Shown piece by piece: positions 40,253 to 48,283 of a DNA stretch of 64,000 nt. The stretch lies in assembly GCA_964549505.1 (NCBI GenBank), contig CAZJVD010000005.1:62001-126000 (forward strand), given 5' to 3'. Numbering within the stretch: the first letter of the stretch is position 1; the number at the start of each line of letters is the position of its first letter. The position numbers and the translations under genes are program-made. A model generated the notes under the pieces. That model was not told the origin of the DNA. It searched no databases and worked only from the letters and a program-made list of their open reading frames with translations. This DNA is from CAZJVD01 sp964549505. Its GTDB lineage: Bacteria > Bdellovibrionota > UBA1018 > CAZJVD01.

Positions 40253-41136
40253 CACGCCACCTCCCTTGTCGCTCGCGGTGCGTGCGCAAGTTCGTGCATG
40301 ACAAACTCGGCAATCTGCCTGCGTAGCTTCGGACTCATACGGAGAAAGAATAAGCCAACACCCTTCTTGCCATCGTGATTGAGCACACGAATCACAACTG
40401 TCGAAACCGAGAATGTTCCGATGCCAGGGACACCCCGAAGCGTGACAACAAGCTCCTCTCCTTTTTCAAAAGGATCCTTCTCGTCCAAAAGAACGAAGAC
40501 ACCCTTTTCGGAGATATCCGCACACCGCGCTGTGATCACACGTTTATGGTCGTGCAGAATAATCGGAACTTCGAGTGGAACACGCGGGTAACGGCGATAG
40601 TTGTTTTCTGTCGTGTACTCACCGGGCTGGCGTGGTTCAGGACGTGGCTCAGGACGCGATTCGATGCGCTGGTGTGGTCGAACGGCGGGTTCAGGCCGAA
40701 CAGGTTGGCGGCGTTGAACTGTTTGGGGCACCTTTTGGGCCACCGTTTGCGGCGCTGGTTGTGGAGTCGGTCGAACAACGGGTTTTGAAACAGGTTTTGC
40801 CGCTGCTTTTGCCACAGGCGGCGGGGCAGTAACGGGCGCCGGAGACGACGCAGGCTTCGCGGGTTTAAAGCTCGGAGCGGGCGGAACAGGAACACTCAAA
40901 GTCGGTGGTCGCTTCTCCAGATTCTCGGTGAAGTCGACAACCTCAAAAATTCGTTTCCAGCTCTTCTCACCCGTCTGGGCCCAGAGAGAACAGTAGATAA
41001 ACTCGTCAAAACGCAGCGTTCCCGCGCTCAACCGGCTTTGAATATCCTCGGTCCTATAAGGACCAACAGGATCTCCGGATTCCGAATCTGGCAGATACCA
41101 GCGTTTCTTTGGAGGTTTTTTTGATGTTGAGTCCAT
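40252..41136 (-). CDS. GYF_2-PilZ two-domain protein (candidate c-di-GMP receptor)
   Basis: The 294-residue protein joins an N-terminal GYF_2 domain and a C-terminal PilZ domain. The GYF_2 part (about 12-65) shows RWYLPD, GPYRTEDIQSRLSAGTLRFDEF and a final W. A Pro/Ala/Lys-rich linker (about 80-172) leads to PilZ (about 178-285), which keeps both c-di-GMP motifs: R181-x-x-x-R185 (RRYPR) and D207-x-S209-x-x-G212 (DISEKG). It should bind c-di-GMP in the cytoplasm. In Myxococcus GltJ a GYF domain contacts the polarity machinery; the same domain here fused to PilZ, beside a motor operon, suggests second-messenger control of gliding. The pairing is inference; the motifs are read directly. Confidence 0.87.
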   Translation of the reverse strand: MDSTSKKPPKKRWYLPDSESGDPVGPYRTEDIQSRLSAGTLRFDEFIYCSLWAQTGEKSWKRIFEVVDFTENLEKRPPTLSVPVPPAPSFKPAKPASSPAPVTAPPPVAKAAAKPVSKPVVRPTPQPAPQTVAQKVPQTVQRRQPVRPEPAVRPHQRIESRPEPRPEPRQPGEYTTENNYRRYPRVPLEVPIILHDHKRVITARCADISEKGVFVLLDEKDPFEKGEELVVTLRGVPGIGTFSVSTVVIRVLNHDGKKGVGLFFLRMSPKLRRQIAEFVMHELAHAPRATREVA

Positions 41137-41318
41137 TGCTCTAGAGCCTGCTCCTATTCGTAGACTTTTCGGCGCCTTGACCAGTTTTTTTAACCCCTAA
41201 GTAGGGCGTGTCCTGGTGTCAAAAATCGGCATTTCCGTTCAAGGAGTGCCCTTAAAACGCCGAAACGTTACCCAGGAGAAGCATAGCGAAAAGCATAACG
41301 AGACGTAGAACGACTCAT

Positions 41319-42920
41319 ATGAGGGACTTCCGAGGACTCTTCTTCATTATTGGTATCGCTTCATTACCCGCGCTGGGTGGCGCCGGGTTCCGCCTTGCGT
41401 CCGCCGCCGACGCGAGCTTCGGTTTTTACTTCGACACGAAAACACAGCGCTACTTTGCGAGCAACGTGTCGCGCTTCCTCTCCCGCTCTGGAAAGAACCC
41501 AAACATGGGGTTGCTTGAAGTGAGTGTCAACGGCAGCGCCTTTGAGACATTTGACGGTACGATCGACTTTGGTGAAGAAGGAAACTATGAAGTTCGTTTC
41601 CGAACCCCCGACACAAAGCTGAGCTGGACGCCTGTCCAAGAGTTCAGCGTTTGGGTGGACCTCACCCCTCCGGAAAGTGCACCGACCTGGCAGGGCGCAG
41701 TTTTTGAACGGGACGGAAAGACGTTCGTCACAAGTAAGTCGGCTCTGACCGTTCAGGCTCAAGACAATCTGTCCGGAGTGAAAAATATCTTTTGGAAGAA
41801 AAAAGAAGGACCGGCTGTTTTCCCTGCCAAACTACAGTTTCAAAAAGAAGGGCCCGTTGAGATCGAAGTTGCTGCCCGTGATTTTGTCGGCAATACAGAA
41901 GCCTTCTACCCTGTGCGCTTCGTCGTCGACAACACGGCTCCCGAAACATCTGCAGTGATTGAGGGCAAATCTCAAGACACGCAAGCGGGGCGCTTTATGG
42001 CGCGCGGAAGTCGTATCACGCTCAAGGCTCGAGATGACGCTTCGGGCGCTGCACGCACCGAGTATCAGATCGGCAATGGACCCGTGACAGAATTTACGGC
42101 ACCACTCCTGATCACCGAAAATAAAATGGAGCTCAAGTTTCGCTCGGTCGACAATGTCCAGAACGAGGAAGCTTGGAAAACGCTCTCCGTTCTTCAGGAT
42201 AGCACTCCGCCGACGCTTGCTCTCAAACGTCAGGGACAGTTTATCGCTTTTGCAGGACGCACCTACGCAAAACCAGGATTCAAGTTAGCGCCCAGCGCTT
42301 CAGATCAAGGTAGCGGCCTTGAGCGGATCACTTACGCCTTAAACAAAGCTGGATTTCGAACACTCGAGAGCTCGGCTCTGGAGTTTCGTGACCCCGGTAT
42401 CTTCGAAATTCGAATCGTTGCGCGTGACCGCATTGGCAACGAGGCAGAGAGCAGTCCAACGACCGTCGTGATCGACAACCAAGCTCCCGTCACAGAGCTC
42501 ATCACGCAGCAAGCGTCCACAGACAAAGAAGGTGTTCTCCACACTCAGATTCCAAACCGAATTGAATTCGAGGCAAAAGACACAGGTATCGGCCTTGAAC
42601 GCATCGAGTACAGTTACGACGGTTCCGAATACAGCACATTTTCAAAACCCATCGACCTCAGTCTCTGGGAAACGTCCACACGTACAATGTTTTTTAGATC
42701 CGTTGACCGCCTCGGAAACACCGAAGCTGCAAAAAAAGTGACGGTTTCCGTGGTCAACACCAAGCCGACCGTGGACCTCTTTGTCGAACAAGCATCCTTG
42801 CCGGAAGTTCCACTCTCGCGCCTGGAAGGCGGAGTGCCGAAAGTGCGTGAGCCGGCGTCCTCAAATCCTCGCGTCAAAGCGAAGTCCGCACCGGTAAAAC
42901 GCAAAGGAGGTCGCCGATGA
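41319..42920 (+). CDS. Secreted repeat protein with five OmpL47/Ig-like beta domains
   Basis: The 533-residue protein has a signal peptide (GLFFIIGIASLPALGGAG) and then about five repeats of 80-100 residues of the OmpL47 or bacterial Ig-like type. Each has a DTTPP-like start (VDLTPPES, VDNTAPETS, QDSTPPT, IDNQAPVTEL), a D-x-x-S/T-G-(L/A)-x-R-x-x-Y core (DQGSGLERITYALN, DTGIGLERIEYSYD) and an RDxxGNxE strand (ARDFVGNTEAFYPV, SVDRLGNTEAAKKV). It likely acts in the periplasm or on the surface. Upstream, AAGCATARCG direct repeats lie at 41279 and 41291. It heads the six-gene motor operon and its stop overlaps the next start (ATGA). Confidence 0.82.
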   Translation: MRDFRGLFFIIGIASLPALGGAGFRLASAADASFGFYFDTKTQRYFASNVSRFLSRSGKNPNMGLLEVSVNGSAFETFDGTIDFGEEGNYEVRFRTPDTKLSWTPVQEFSVWVDLTPPESAPTWQGAVFERDGKTFVTSKSALTVQAQDNLSGVKNIFWKKKEGPAVFPAKLQFQKEGPVEIEVAARDFVGNTEAFYPVRFVVDNTAPETSAVIEGKSQDTQAGRFMARGSRITLKARDDASGAARTEYQIGNGPVTEFTAPLLITENKMELKFRSVDNVQNEEAWKTLSVLQDSTPPTLALKRQGQFIAFAGRTYAKPGFKLAPSASDQGSGLERITYALNKAGFRTLESSALEFRDPGIFEIRIVARDRIGNEAESSPTTVVIDNQAPVTELITQQASTDKEGVLHTQIPNRIEFEAKDTGIGLERIEYSYDGSEYSTFSKPIDLSLWETSTRTMFFRSVDRLGNTEAAKKVTVSVVNTKPTVDLFVEQASLPEVPLSRLEGGVPKVREPASSNPRVKAKSAPVKRKGGRR

Positions 42921-43231
42921 GACAGATCCTCCTATCATTCATAATCGGTGTCTTCGCCCTCAGTGTACCACTCGCCGTACAAGCTGCTCCTAAAGCACGC
43001 GCGAAGGCCACCGCGTCTTCCGCCGACAAGAAGAAAAAGGTCATCTACCGCAAGTACACACAGCTCGATTTCACCGGCGAATCCGTACAGGGACAAGCGA
43101 AAGCCCCCGAGATTTTCTACGTCTTTCAACGCCGACGCGCTGGCGGTATCGAAGCTGCTCGCGCTCCCTCGTCGCTCAGCCACCAAAAGACCACGACCTT
43201 TAACGAATTGAAAGGAGCGCTCGTACCATGA
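42917..43231 (+). CDS. Small exported protein of the motor operon
   Basis: The 104-residue protein has a clear signal peptide (RQILLSFIIGVFALSVPLAV...QAA). A basic stretch (KARAKATASSADKKKKV) is followed by a conserved-looking core KYTQLDFTGESVQGQAKAPE with IFYVFQRRR. I do not recognise a named family. It overlaps both neighbours by ATGA, so it must be made with them. Position directly before the FHA/TonB-tail gene corresponds to the place of small periplasmic Glt proteins such as GltF in Myxococcus; this equivalence is a guess from order only. Confidence 0.7.
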   Translation: MRQILLSFIIGVFALSVPLAVQAAPKARAKATASSADKKKKVIYRKYTQLDFTGESVQGQAKAPEIFYVFQRRRAGGIEAARAPSSLSHQKTTTFNELKGALVP

Positions 43232-44979
43232 GTGGGCTAGCTCTTTTCTTACGAGATCCGGTCTATAAGTCGGAACGTTTCGTCAGCAGCATTGGAACGC
43301 GCTCGGTGGTCGGCAATAGCAAAGACGTTCAAATCTTCGTCGACGACATCCGCTGCAGCCCCGTCCACGCACTGCTCGAAGCTCAAGCCGATGGAAACCG
43401 TGTGACGGTCATCGATCTAGGGAGCCGGTTTGGTACCTACACCCAAAAAGGTGCTCGTGTTCAAGAACACACGATCGCCGTTGGCGAGTCGATTGTTATT
43501 GGCAGCCAAACGCTCGTTCTTCGCCCGACACCCAAAGATGATCCGTCTCAAGTCGCCATGAGCGATCGCTCGAAAGCAAAACCTGTCGCCACGGCCAAAT
43601 CGGGAGACATCGGCCTCATCACCGATCGAACCCTTCTTCAAGCCACGCTCTTTTGGGGAGAACAACCGCTCGAGGTACGAACGTTCGAGTCCGGATCTGA
43701 TCTCACCGTCGGTCCTCAGAAGCACGCAACCTTCTGTGTGAGCCTCATGGACTCGCGCTTTCACGGCGCACCGTTTGCGATTGCGCACTATGCTCAGAAC
43801 GAACTTCTCCTGAACGTTCCGCCTGAAATGTCGGGACTCATCTGGGTCGGCCAGGATCCCATAGCGCTGGATACTTTACGCAATAAGGCTCCTCCAACAC
43901 GTGACAATCCAGAACTCAAAGTCCGACTGCGTCTCGGAGATCGTGCGGAACTGCATCTCGGCGAACTGACGCTCAGTTTCGTGTTCGTCAATCCGTCTGA
44001 GAAAATCCCGACTCCGGTCTTTCGAGTGACGGACCAGATCCTTCTGCGCGTTTTTATATTCATGATGGCATTTTACGGGCTTGTTTTTGTCGCTCTCAAC
44101 GCCATCACACCGGAGGAAGAGCCAACCACACTCAAAGATGTTCCGAAACATCTCAAACGCGTGGTCATGGATGCCGGTATTGCGCAGGCCATGAAAAAAC
44201 AACGTGCCGCAATCGGTGAGCTCGCGATGAATAACGAAGGCGGACGCGCGCGCGGAGAAGAAGGACGCGCTAAGGCGGAAAACAATCCTCGTGAAGCCGA
44301 AGCTCAACAGAACAAGGCGATGCAGCAAAAAGCGTTGCCCAAAAAAGCTGGCGATACGAAAGTTGCACAACAGCAAGAACAAGAGGCTGATCTCGATCTG
44401 GATGCGGCATTCAACAGCACGACGAAGAAGGCCCTTTCGGGCAGCGTCTCCGTGGTCGGAAAGCGCAGCGACGGTAACACCGCAACGGCACTTGCCGACG
44501 GCGGTTTTGCGCGCGGCCGCGTAGGCGAAGGAAGCGGTGGCGGCGGACAGAGTGTGGGTATAGGAGCGCTCAGCGGGCTCAGTACCGGCGGCGGCATGGG
44601 ATCAGGAGACTACGGTCTCAGTCCTTCGAAAGGTCGCGAAATCAAAATTCCTGAAGGCGAAGAACTCGTGATTCTCGGTGGATTGGACCCCGATGTCATC
44701 GCGAGCATTATAAAACGTTACCTGCCGCAGATTCGTCACTGTTATGAAACTCAGCTCAGTCAGAACTCGCATCTTAAAGGCAAGGTCGGCGTGTCGTTTG
44801 TGATCGGACCGAACGGTAACGTTCAGAACGCAACGATCTATGAAAGCTCTCTGAACGAGCGCAACACAGAGGCGTGCATCATCAGTAAAGTTAAAGGCTG
44901 GAATTTTCCTAAACCACGAGGTGGGGGAACCGTCGGCGTACGGTATCCGTTCCTCCTCATGTCCACACAGGACAAGTAA
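43228..44979 (+). CDS. FHA-domain, one-TM protein with TonB-like AgmX/myxo_SS_tail C-terminus (GltG-like)
   Basis: The 583-residue protein starts with an FHA-like domain (about 1-100, SVVGNSKDVQIFVDDIRCSP with VHA, then VTVIDLGSRFGTY) that binds phospho-Thr in related proteins. A second beta domain follows (about 135-255), one membrane helix (271-292) and a periplasmic Gln/Lys/Glu- and Gly-rich linker. The last 100 residues (484-583) are the AgmX/myxo_SS_tail domain: LDPDVIASIIKRYLPQIRHC, then GKVGVSFVIGPNGNVQNATI and NTEACIISKVKGWNFPKP, with the two Cys (505, 550) well placed for a disulfide. This architecture is that of GltG in Myxococcus. It would link a cytoplasmic phospho-signal to the periplasmic part of a motor. 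Confidence 0.88.
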   Translation: MSGLALFLRDPVYKSERFVSSIGTRSVVGNSKDVQIFVDDIRCSPVHALLEAQADGNRVTVIDLGSRFGTYTQKGARVQEHTIAVGESIVIGSQTLVLRPTPKDDPSQVAMSDRSKAKPVATAKSGDIGLITDRTLLQATLFWGEQPLEVRTFESGSDLTVGPQKHATFCVSLMDSRFHGAPFAIAHYAQNELLLNVPPEMSGLIWVGQDPIALDTLRNKAPPTRDNPELKVRLRLGDRAELHLGELTLSFVFVNPSEKIPTPVFRVTDQILLRVFIFMMAFYGLVFVALNAITPEEEPTTLKDVPKHLKRVVMDAGIAQAMKKQRAAIGELAMNNEGGRARGEEGRAKAENNPREAEAQQNKAMQQKALPKKAGDTKVAQQQEQEADLDLDAAFNSTTKKALSGSVSVVGKRSDGNTATALADGGFARGRVGEGSGGGGQSVGIGALSGLSTGGGMGSGDYGLSPSKGREIKIPEGEELVILGGLDPDVIASIIKRYLPQIRHCYETQLSQNSHLKGKVGVSFVIGPNGNVQNATIYESSLNERNTEACIISKVKGWNFPKPRGGGTVGVRYPFLLMSTQDK

Positions 44980-44997
44980 TTTTGAGAGGGGCAGACT

Positions 44998-46065
44998 ATG
45001 GATAAACTGATTACATACTTCCAAGAAGGCGGGCTGATCATGTGGCCGGTCCTTATTCTGTTGATCATCGGCTGGACGGTGATCGCGGAACGGATCTACA
45101 TGGTTCTGTTTGTTTACAACGCCGATGGGGCCATGCTGATGCAGAAGCTTCAGCGGCTGATCCTCGATAACAATCTTAACGAAGCGATCAAGCTCTGTAA
45201 CAGCAACAAGAAAGCTGCCGTTTATCAAGTGCTCAAGGCAGCACTCGTCAACGCGGACCGACCTTTCGAAGAACTTCAAGGGCATGTTGAAGTCGCGACT
45301 CTAGGCGTTGTTCCCAAGCTTCAACATCGGATGACCTACTTGTTCTCGATTGCGAACACCGCAACCCTCATCGGTCTTTTAGGAACGGTTGTCGGTCTGA
45401 TCGAAACGTTCGGTGCCGTCGCCGTGGTCGAAGGATCACAGAAACAGGAGATGATCTCAGGCGGTATCGCAACCGCTCTGAACGCAACGGCGTTTGGTCT
45501 CTTTGTCGCGATTCCGTGTATGCTCGCGTACGGATTTCTATACAACCGCATCAACGGTGTTATCGATGATGTTGAGCACTATTCAGCCCGACTTTTGATG
45601 CTGTTGCGCACCGGCCGCGAGTACTTCGAAAACTATACTGTCGATAAGACTGTTTCGACGGAACAGCGCCCAAAAATGGCGAAGAAGAAGTCCCCTATTC
45701 CGCCTTCTCTAGGCGGTGGAGCCGCGGCTCGAGCACCAGCCCCAGCTCGCCCCAAGGCTCAGGCCCGTCCAGTCGCACAGCCCGTTCGGGGCGGCACCAA
45801 TCCGTCGATCGCTCGCGGTTACACACACTCTGGGATCCATGCAGCGCCTCATCTCGCTCAGCCTCCGGTTTCACCACCTGTTGTCGAGGAAACGGCCGAC
45901 GAGCAGCTGGAGGAAACAGGTACGTACGTTGAACGCGACGATGTCGGATACCACACCGTAGGTGCCAGCGCGGATGACGCGGTCGAGGCACAGGAGCAGG
46001 AACAAGTCGACGAAGCTTACGAAGATGGCGGCGAAGACAGCGGAGACGACGAGAATGCAGCGTAA
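44998..46065 (+). CDS. MotA/TolQ/ExbB-family proton-channel subunit (AglR-like)
   Basis: The 355-residue protein shows the three-helix TolQ/ExbB plan. TM1 is about 12-40 (GLIMWPVLILLIIGWTVIAE), TM2 about 112-138 (SIANTATLIGLLGTVVGLIETF) with the conserved polar residues, and TM3 about 160-188 (GIATALNATAFGLFVAIPCM). From about 225 a Pro/Ala-rich and finally acidic tail not found in E. coli TolQ extends to the end. It would form a proton channel with the two TolR-like proteins encoded next. One TolQ plus two TolR is the AglR-AglQ-AglS composition of the Myxococcus gliding motor, and Tol/Exb systems usually have one of each. Confidence 0.92.
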   Translation: MDKLITYFQEGGLIMWPVLILLIIGWTVIAERIYMVLFVYNADGAMLMQKLQRLILDNNLNEAIKLCNSNKKAAVYQVLKAALVNADRPFEELQGHVEVATLGVVPKLQHRMTYLFSIANTATLIGLLGTVVGLIETFGAVAVVEGSQKQEMISGGIATALNATAFGLFVAIPCMLAYGFLYNRINGVIDDVEHYSARLLMLLRTGREYFENYTVDKTVSTEQRPKMAKKKSPIPPSLGGGAAARAPAPARPKAQARPVAQPVRGGTNPSIARGYTHSGIHAAPHLAQPPVSPPVVEETADEQLEETGTYVERDDVGYHTVGASADDAVEAQEQEQVDEAYEDGGEDSGDDENAA

Positions 46066-46678
46066 ACGCAAAGAAATGATGCAGAGTGAGCTGACCATCA
46101 TCTCCTTGATGGACGTGCTCACGACCCTGCTCTTCTTCTTGCTCGCAACTTCGTCTTTTTCGCAATTTGCGATCCTGACAGCGTCATCGATGTCTCAGAG
46201 TGCGTCTCCTCCCAAGGAAGACAAGCCGAAGTTCAGTCTTCAGATCGCGATGAGCTCGCCGAATGATGTTGCGATCTTTCTGGGTCCCGCGGCGAAACTT
46301 CCGATTCGTGACAAGGCCCGGCTCTATCAGTACCTGTCTCAGAATTTTAAGGGCAATGAGAACATCGGGTGGGTTCGTCAGATTCGCGGCCCTCAAGCAC
46401 GTGAGGTTCTCGCCCGCGTACAGGAGACACTGAAGGTGATCAAACTTGGCTTTCCTCACGAAAACCAAGCGGTCGTGGTTTTTGCCGATCCCGTGCCCTA
46501 TCAGGAAACCATTGAGGCGATCTCCGCCGTACGATCGTTGCCGGATACCGATCCTGGCTTTCGAATGGATAAGCTCACAGGGGGTTCCGAGCTCACACGC
46601 GTCCTTTTTCCTGAGATCGTTGTGTCTGAAATGGAAGGCGATCTCCGCGTCGCCGGTCGACCCATGGGTAAGTCGTGA
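46055..46678 (+). CDS. TolR/ExbD-family motor subunit 1
   Basis: The 207-residue protein has one N-terminal membrane helix, SELTIISLMDVLTTLLFFLL, with Asp20 at the proton-relay position of TolR/ExbD/MotB, followed by a periplasmic domain that ends RVLFPEIVVSEMEGDLR. ATG 46055 has GGAG 9 bases upstream and overlaps the end of the TolQ-like gene by 11 bases; the open frame begins earlier but would read through the TolQ tail. It is one of two different TolR-like proteins in this operon, comparable to AglQ/AglS. Confidence 0.9.
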   Translation: MQRKRKEMMQSELTIISLMDVLTTLLFFLLATSSFSQFAILTASSMSQSASPPKEDKPKFSLQIAMSSPNDVAIFLGPAAKLPIRDKARLYQYLSQNFKGNENIGWVRQIRGPQAREVLARVQETLKVIKLGFPHENQAVVVFADPVPYQETIEAISAVRSLPDTDPGFRMDKLTGGSELTRVLFPEIVVSEMEGDLRVAGRPMGKS

Positions 46679-47232
46679 TGAGAAAGAAAAGCCTGATCAA
46701 GAGCACGCGCGGCCATCGTCATCATCCTGAGATGAGCATGAATATTACGGCCCTGATGGACATTCTCACGGTTTTGCTCTTCTTCTTGATCAAGAGCTAC
46801 AACGTGTCGGCCTCGTCGTTGACACCGCCAAAGGACATCACGCTTCCAAAATCGCGTACCGAAGACAAAGCCGAGCAGTCGATCGTATTAGCCATCACAA
46901 AGACTGCTGTACTCCTGAATAATGACCCGATCGCCCAGCTGCAACAAGGCAACTTCGCTCGCCGTGACATTGCCGGAGACAACCGAACCGTTCTACCGAT
47001 CAAAAAAATTCTCGATCAAGAGCAGAAAAAGCGCCTTGCGATCTACAAAGACGAAGGCAATCTCAGCTTCCTGCCACCGGGTAAGATCCTGATCCAGGCC
47101 GACTATAAGCTACCCTTTAACGTCCTGAAGTATCTCTTGCACACGGCTGCGATCAGCGGTTACTCCGACTATCAATTCGTTATCCAAAACGTGTCGCCAG
47201 GACCTGCTCCCGCCTCTGTTCCCAAAAAGTAA
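46678..47232 (+). CDS. TolR/ExbD-family motor subunit 2
   Basis: The 184-residue protein has the TolR/ExbD helix EMSMNITALMDILTVLLFFL with Asp28 as the likely proton carrier and a periplasmic domain (FLPPGKILIQADYKLPFNVLKYLLHTAAISGYSDYQFVI) typical of ExbD/TolR. It starts at ATG 46678 overlapping the upstream stop (TGATG; GTG 46675 is also possible). It is the last gene of the six-gene motor operon and a hairpin with a T-rich tail follows. Confidence 0.92.
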   Translation: MRKKSLIKSTRGHRHHPEMSMNITALMDILTVLLFFLIKSYNVSASSLTPPKDITLPKSRTEDKAEQSIVLAITKTAVLLNNDPIAQLQQGNFARRDIAGDNRTVLPIKKILDQEQKKRLAIYKDEGNLSFLPPGKILIQADYKLPFNVLKYLLHTAAISGYSDYQFVIQNVSPGPAPASVPKK

Positions 47233-47288
47233 CACCTTCAAAACGCCTCGCGACTGGCGCCCCGATCACGCCCATTCACACGTCACCC

Positions 47289-47319
47289 GCGAAACTTTTC
47301 GCAGCTCCTTGTTTTTTTT
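47289..47319 (+). terminator. Weak candidate terminator after the motor operon
   Basis: GCGAA/TTCGC (5-6 base pairs, 47289-47302) is followed after 9 bases by eight T residues (47312-47319). The stem is short and the T-run not immediately adjacent, so termination here is only probable. Confidence 0.4.
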
Positions 47320-47391
47320 GTTTGTACAAATTTTTTGAATGTGTTTCTTATCGCTTATGTGGGTAGGGAGTTTAAATTTGGAGCCAGAGAG

Positions 47392-48177
47392 TTGAACGCG
47401 CTCCGGGCCACGTTGTTTGGCCTGTTGTTCGCACTCGGTCAGACGTTGTTCGTTGTAAGCGGTTGGTGCGATCCCACTGAGAACGGCCTGCGTGCTTTGT
47501 CTGGTGGACCACCGCCGGGACGCGATCCGATTGTCCCGCAGGACCTCATCGCTGAGATCCGGCACTCACTACCTGAAAGCAAACTAAAGCTCGAACTCGA
47601 ACGCATCGAGGAAACGCTCGATACGTTGCCAGCTAGCTTTGCGGAAGGCGAAGGACCAGCGCTTGAGAAACACCTCGGACGTCGGTTTGCCGAGACGCTT
47701 TTGAGGGCCCGCGTCCTTGATGCGATGGACATCGGTACGGCGGCAGCTGCAGAAGAGCAGCGTGAGAATGCTCGCGAGATCCTTCGAACGGCCCTTGCGG
47801 TAGCGATCCGTACCCAGTACGGACTGGACCGCCTCGCCGATAGCTTTAACTCCAAGCGACTTTTGGCCTACATGTTGGTCGAAGTGTTTACCGTTTCCGT
47901 CGCCATTATAGGCTCGAACTACTACAAAGAAGTGGGAACCCTTCAGTCGCTGGTGCTCGCCCAGGCCATCGCTCTTGCGGCGATCTTGCCGGTACGCTGG
48001 TTCTTTCGAACCGTTAAGGTCTCACGGATGGATGCCCTGATGGATCACTTCTGGAAAGGTGTGAACGAACGAGGTCTTGAGATTCCCGATCGAAAGACAT
48101 TTCTGAGAGAAACCCTCGGCATCCCGGAAGGCACTACTAATTGCCAGATTCTTTTAGGTCTCCGAAAACCCAGCTGA
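47392..48177 (+). CDS. Exported or membrane protein of unknown function
   Basis: The 261-residue protein, read from TTG 47392, begins with a signal-like segment (NALRATLFGLLFALGQTLFVV), then polar sequence with a Pro/Gly stretch (SGGPPPGRDPIVPQ). A helical region follows (about 60-140) and two hydrophobic segments (about 163-208, LLAYMLVEVFTVSVAIIGS and LVLAQAIALAAILPVRWFF), then a charged C-terminus. TTG 47335 and GTG 47341 are upstream in-frame starts; GGAG 8 bases before 47392 favours the latter. No family recognised. It follows the motor operon by 160 bases on the same strand, but a hairpin lies between. Confidence 0.5.
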   Translation: MNALRATLFGLLFALGQTLFVVSGWCDPTENGLRALSGGPPPGRDPIVPQDLIAEIRHSLPESKLKLELERIEETLDTLPASFAEGEGPALEKHLGRRFAETLLRARVLDAMDIGTAAAAEEQRENAREILRTALAVAIRTQYGLDRLADSFNSKRLLAYMLVEVFTVSVAIIGSNYYKEVGTLQSLVLAQAIALAAILPVRWFFRTVKVSRMDALMDHFWKGVNERGLEIPDRKTFLRETLGIPEGTTNCQILLGLRKPS

Positions 48178-48283
48178 ACGGGTGTCAAATAGACAGGTCC
48201 CGGAAACCCTGGCGAAAACTGGCGCTTAGGTTCGATTTTTTACATGATATTGATTTAATAAATTGTGGTATATACGGCGCGGT

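Noticed and set aside
44998..47232. Tol-Pal system
   Set aside because: A TolQ-like and TolR-like set is present, but TolA, TolB and Pal are absent and the neighbours are FHA and AgmX-tail proteins, so the gliding-type motor fits better.
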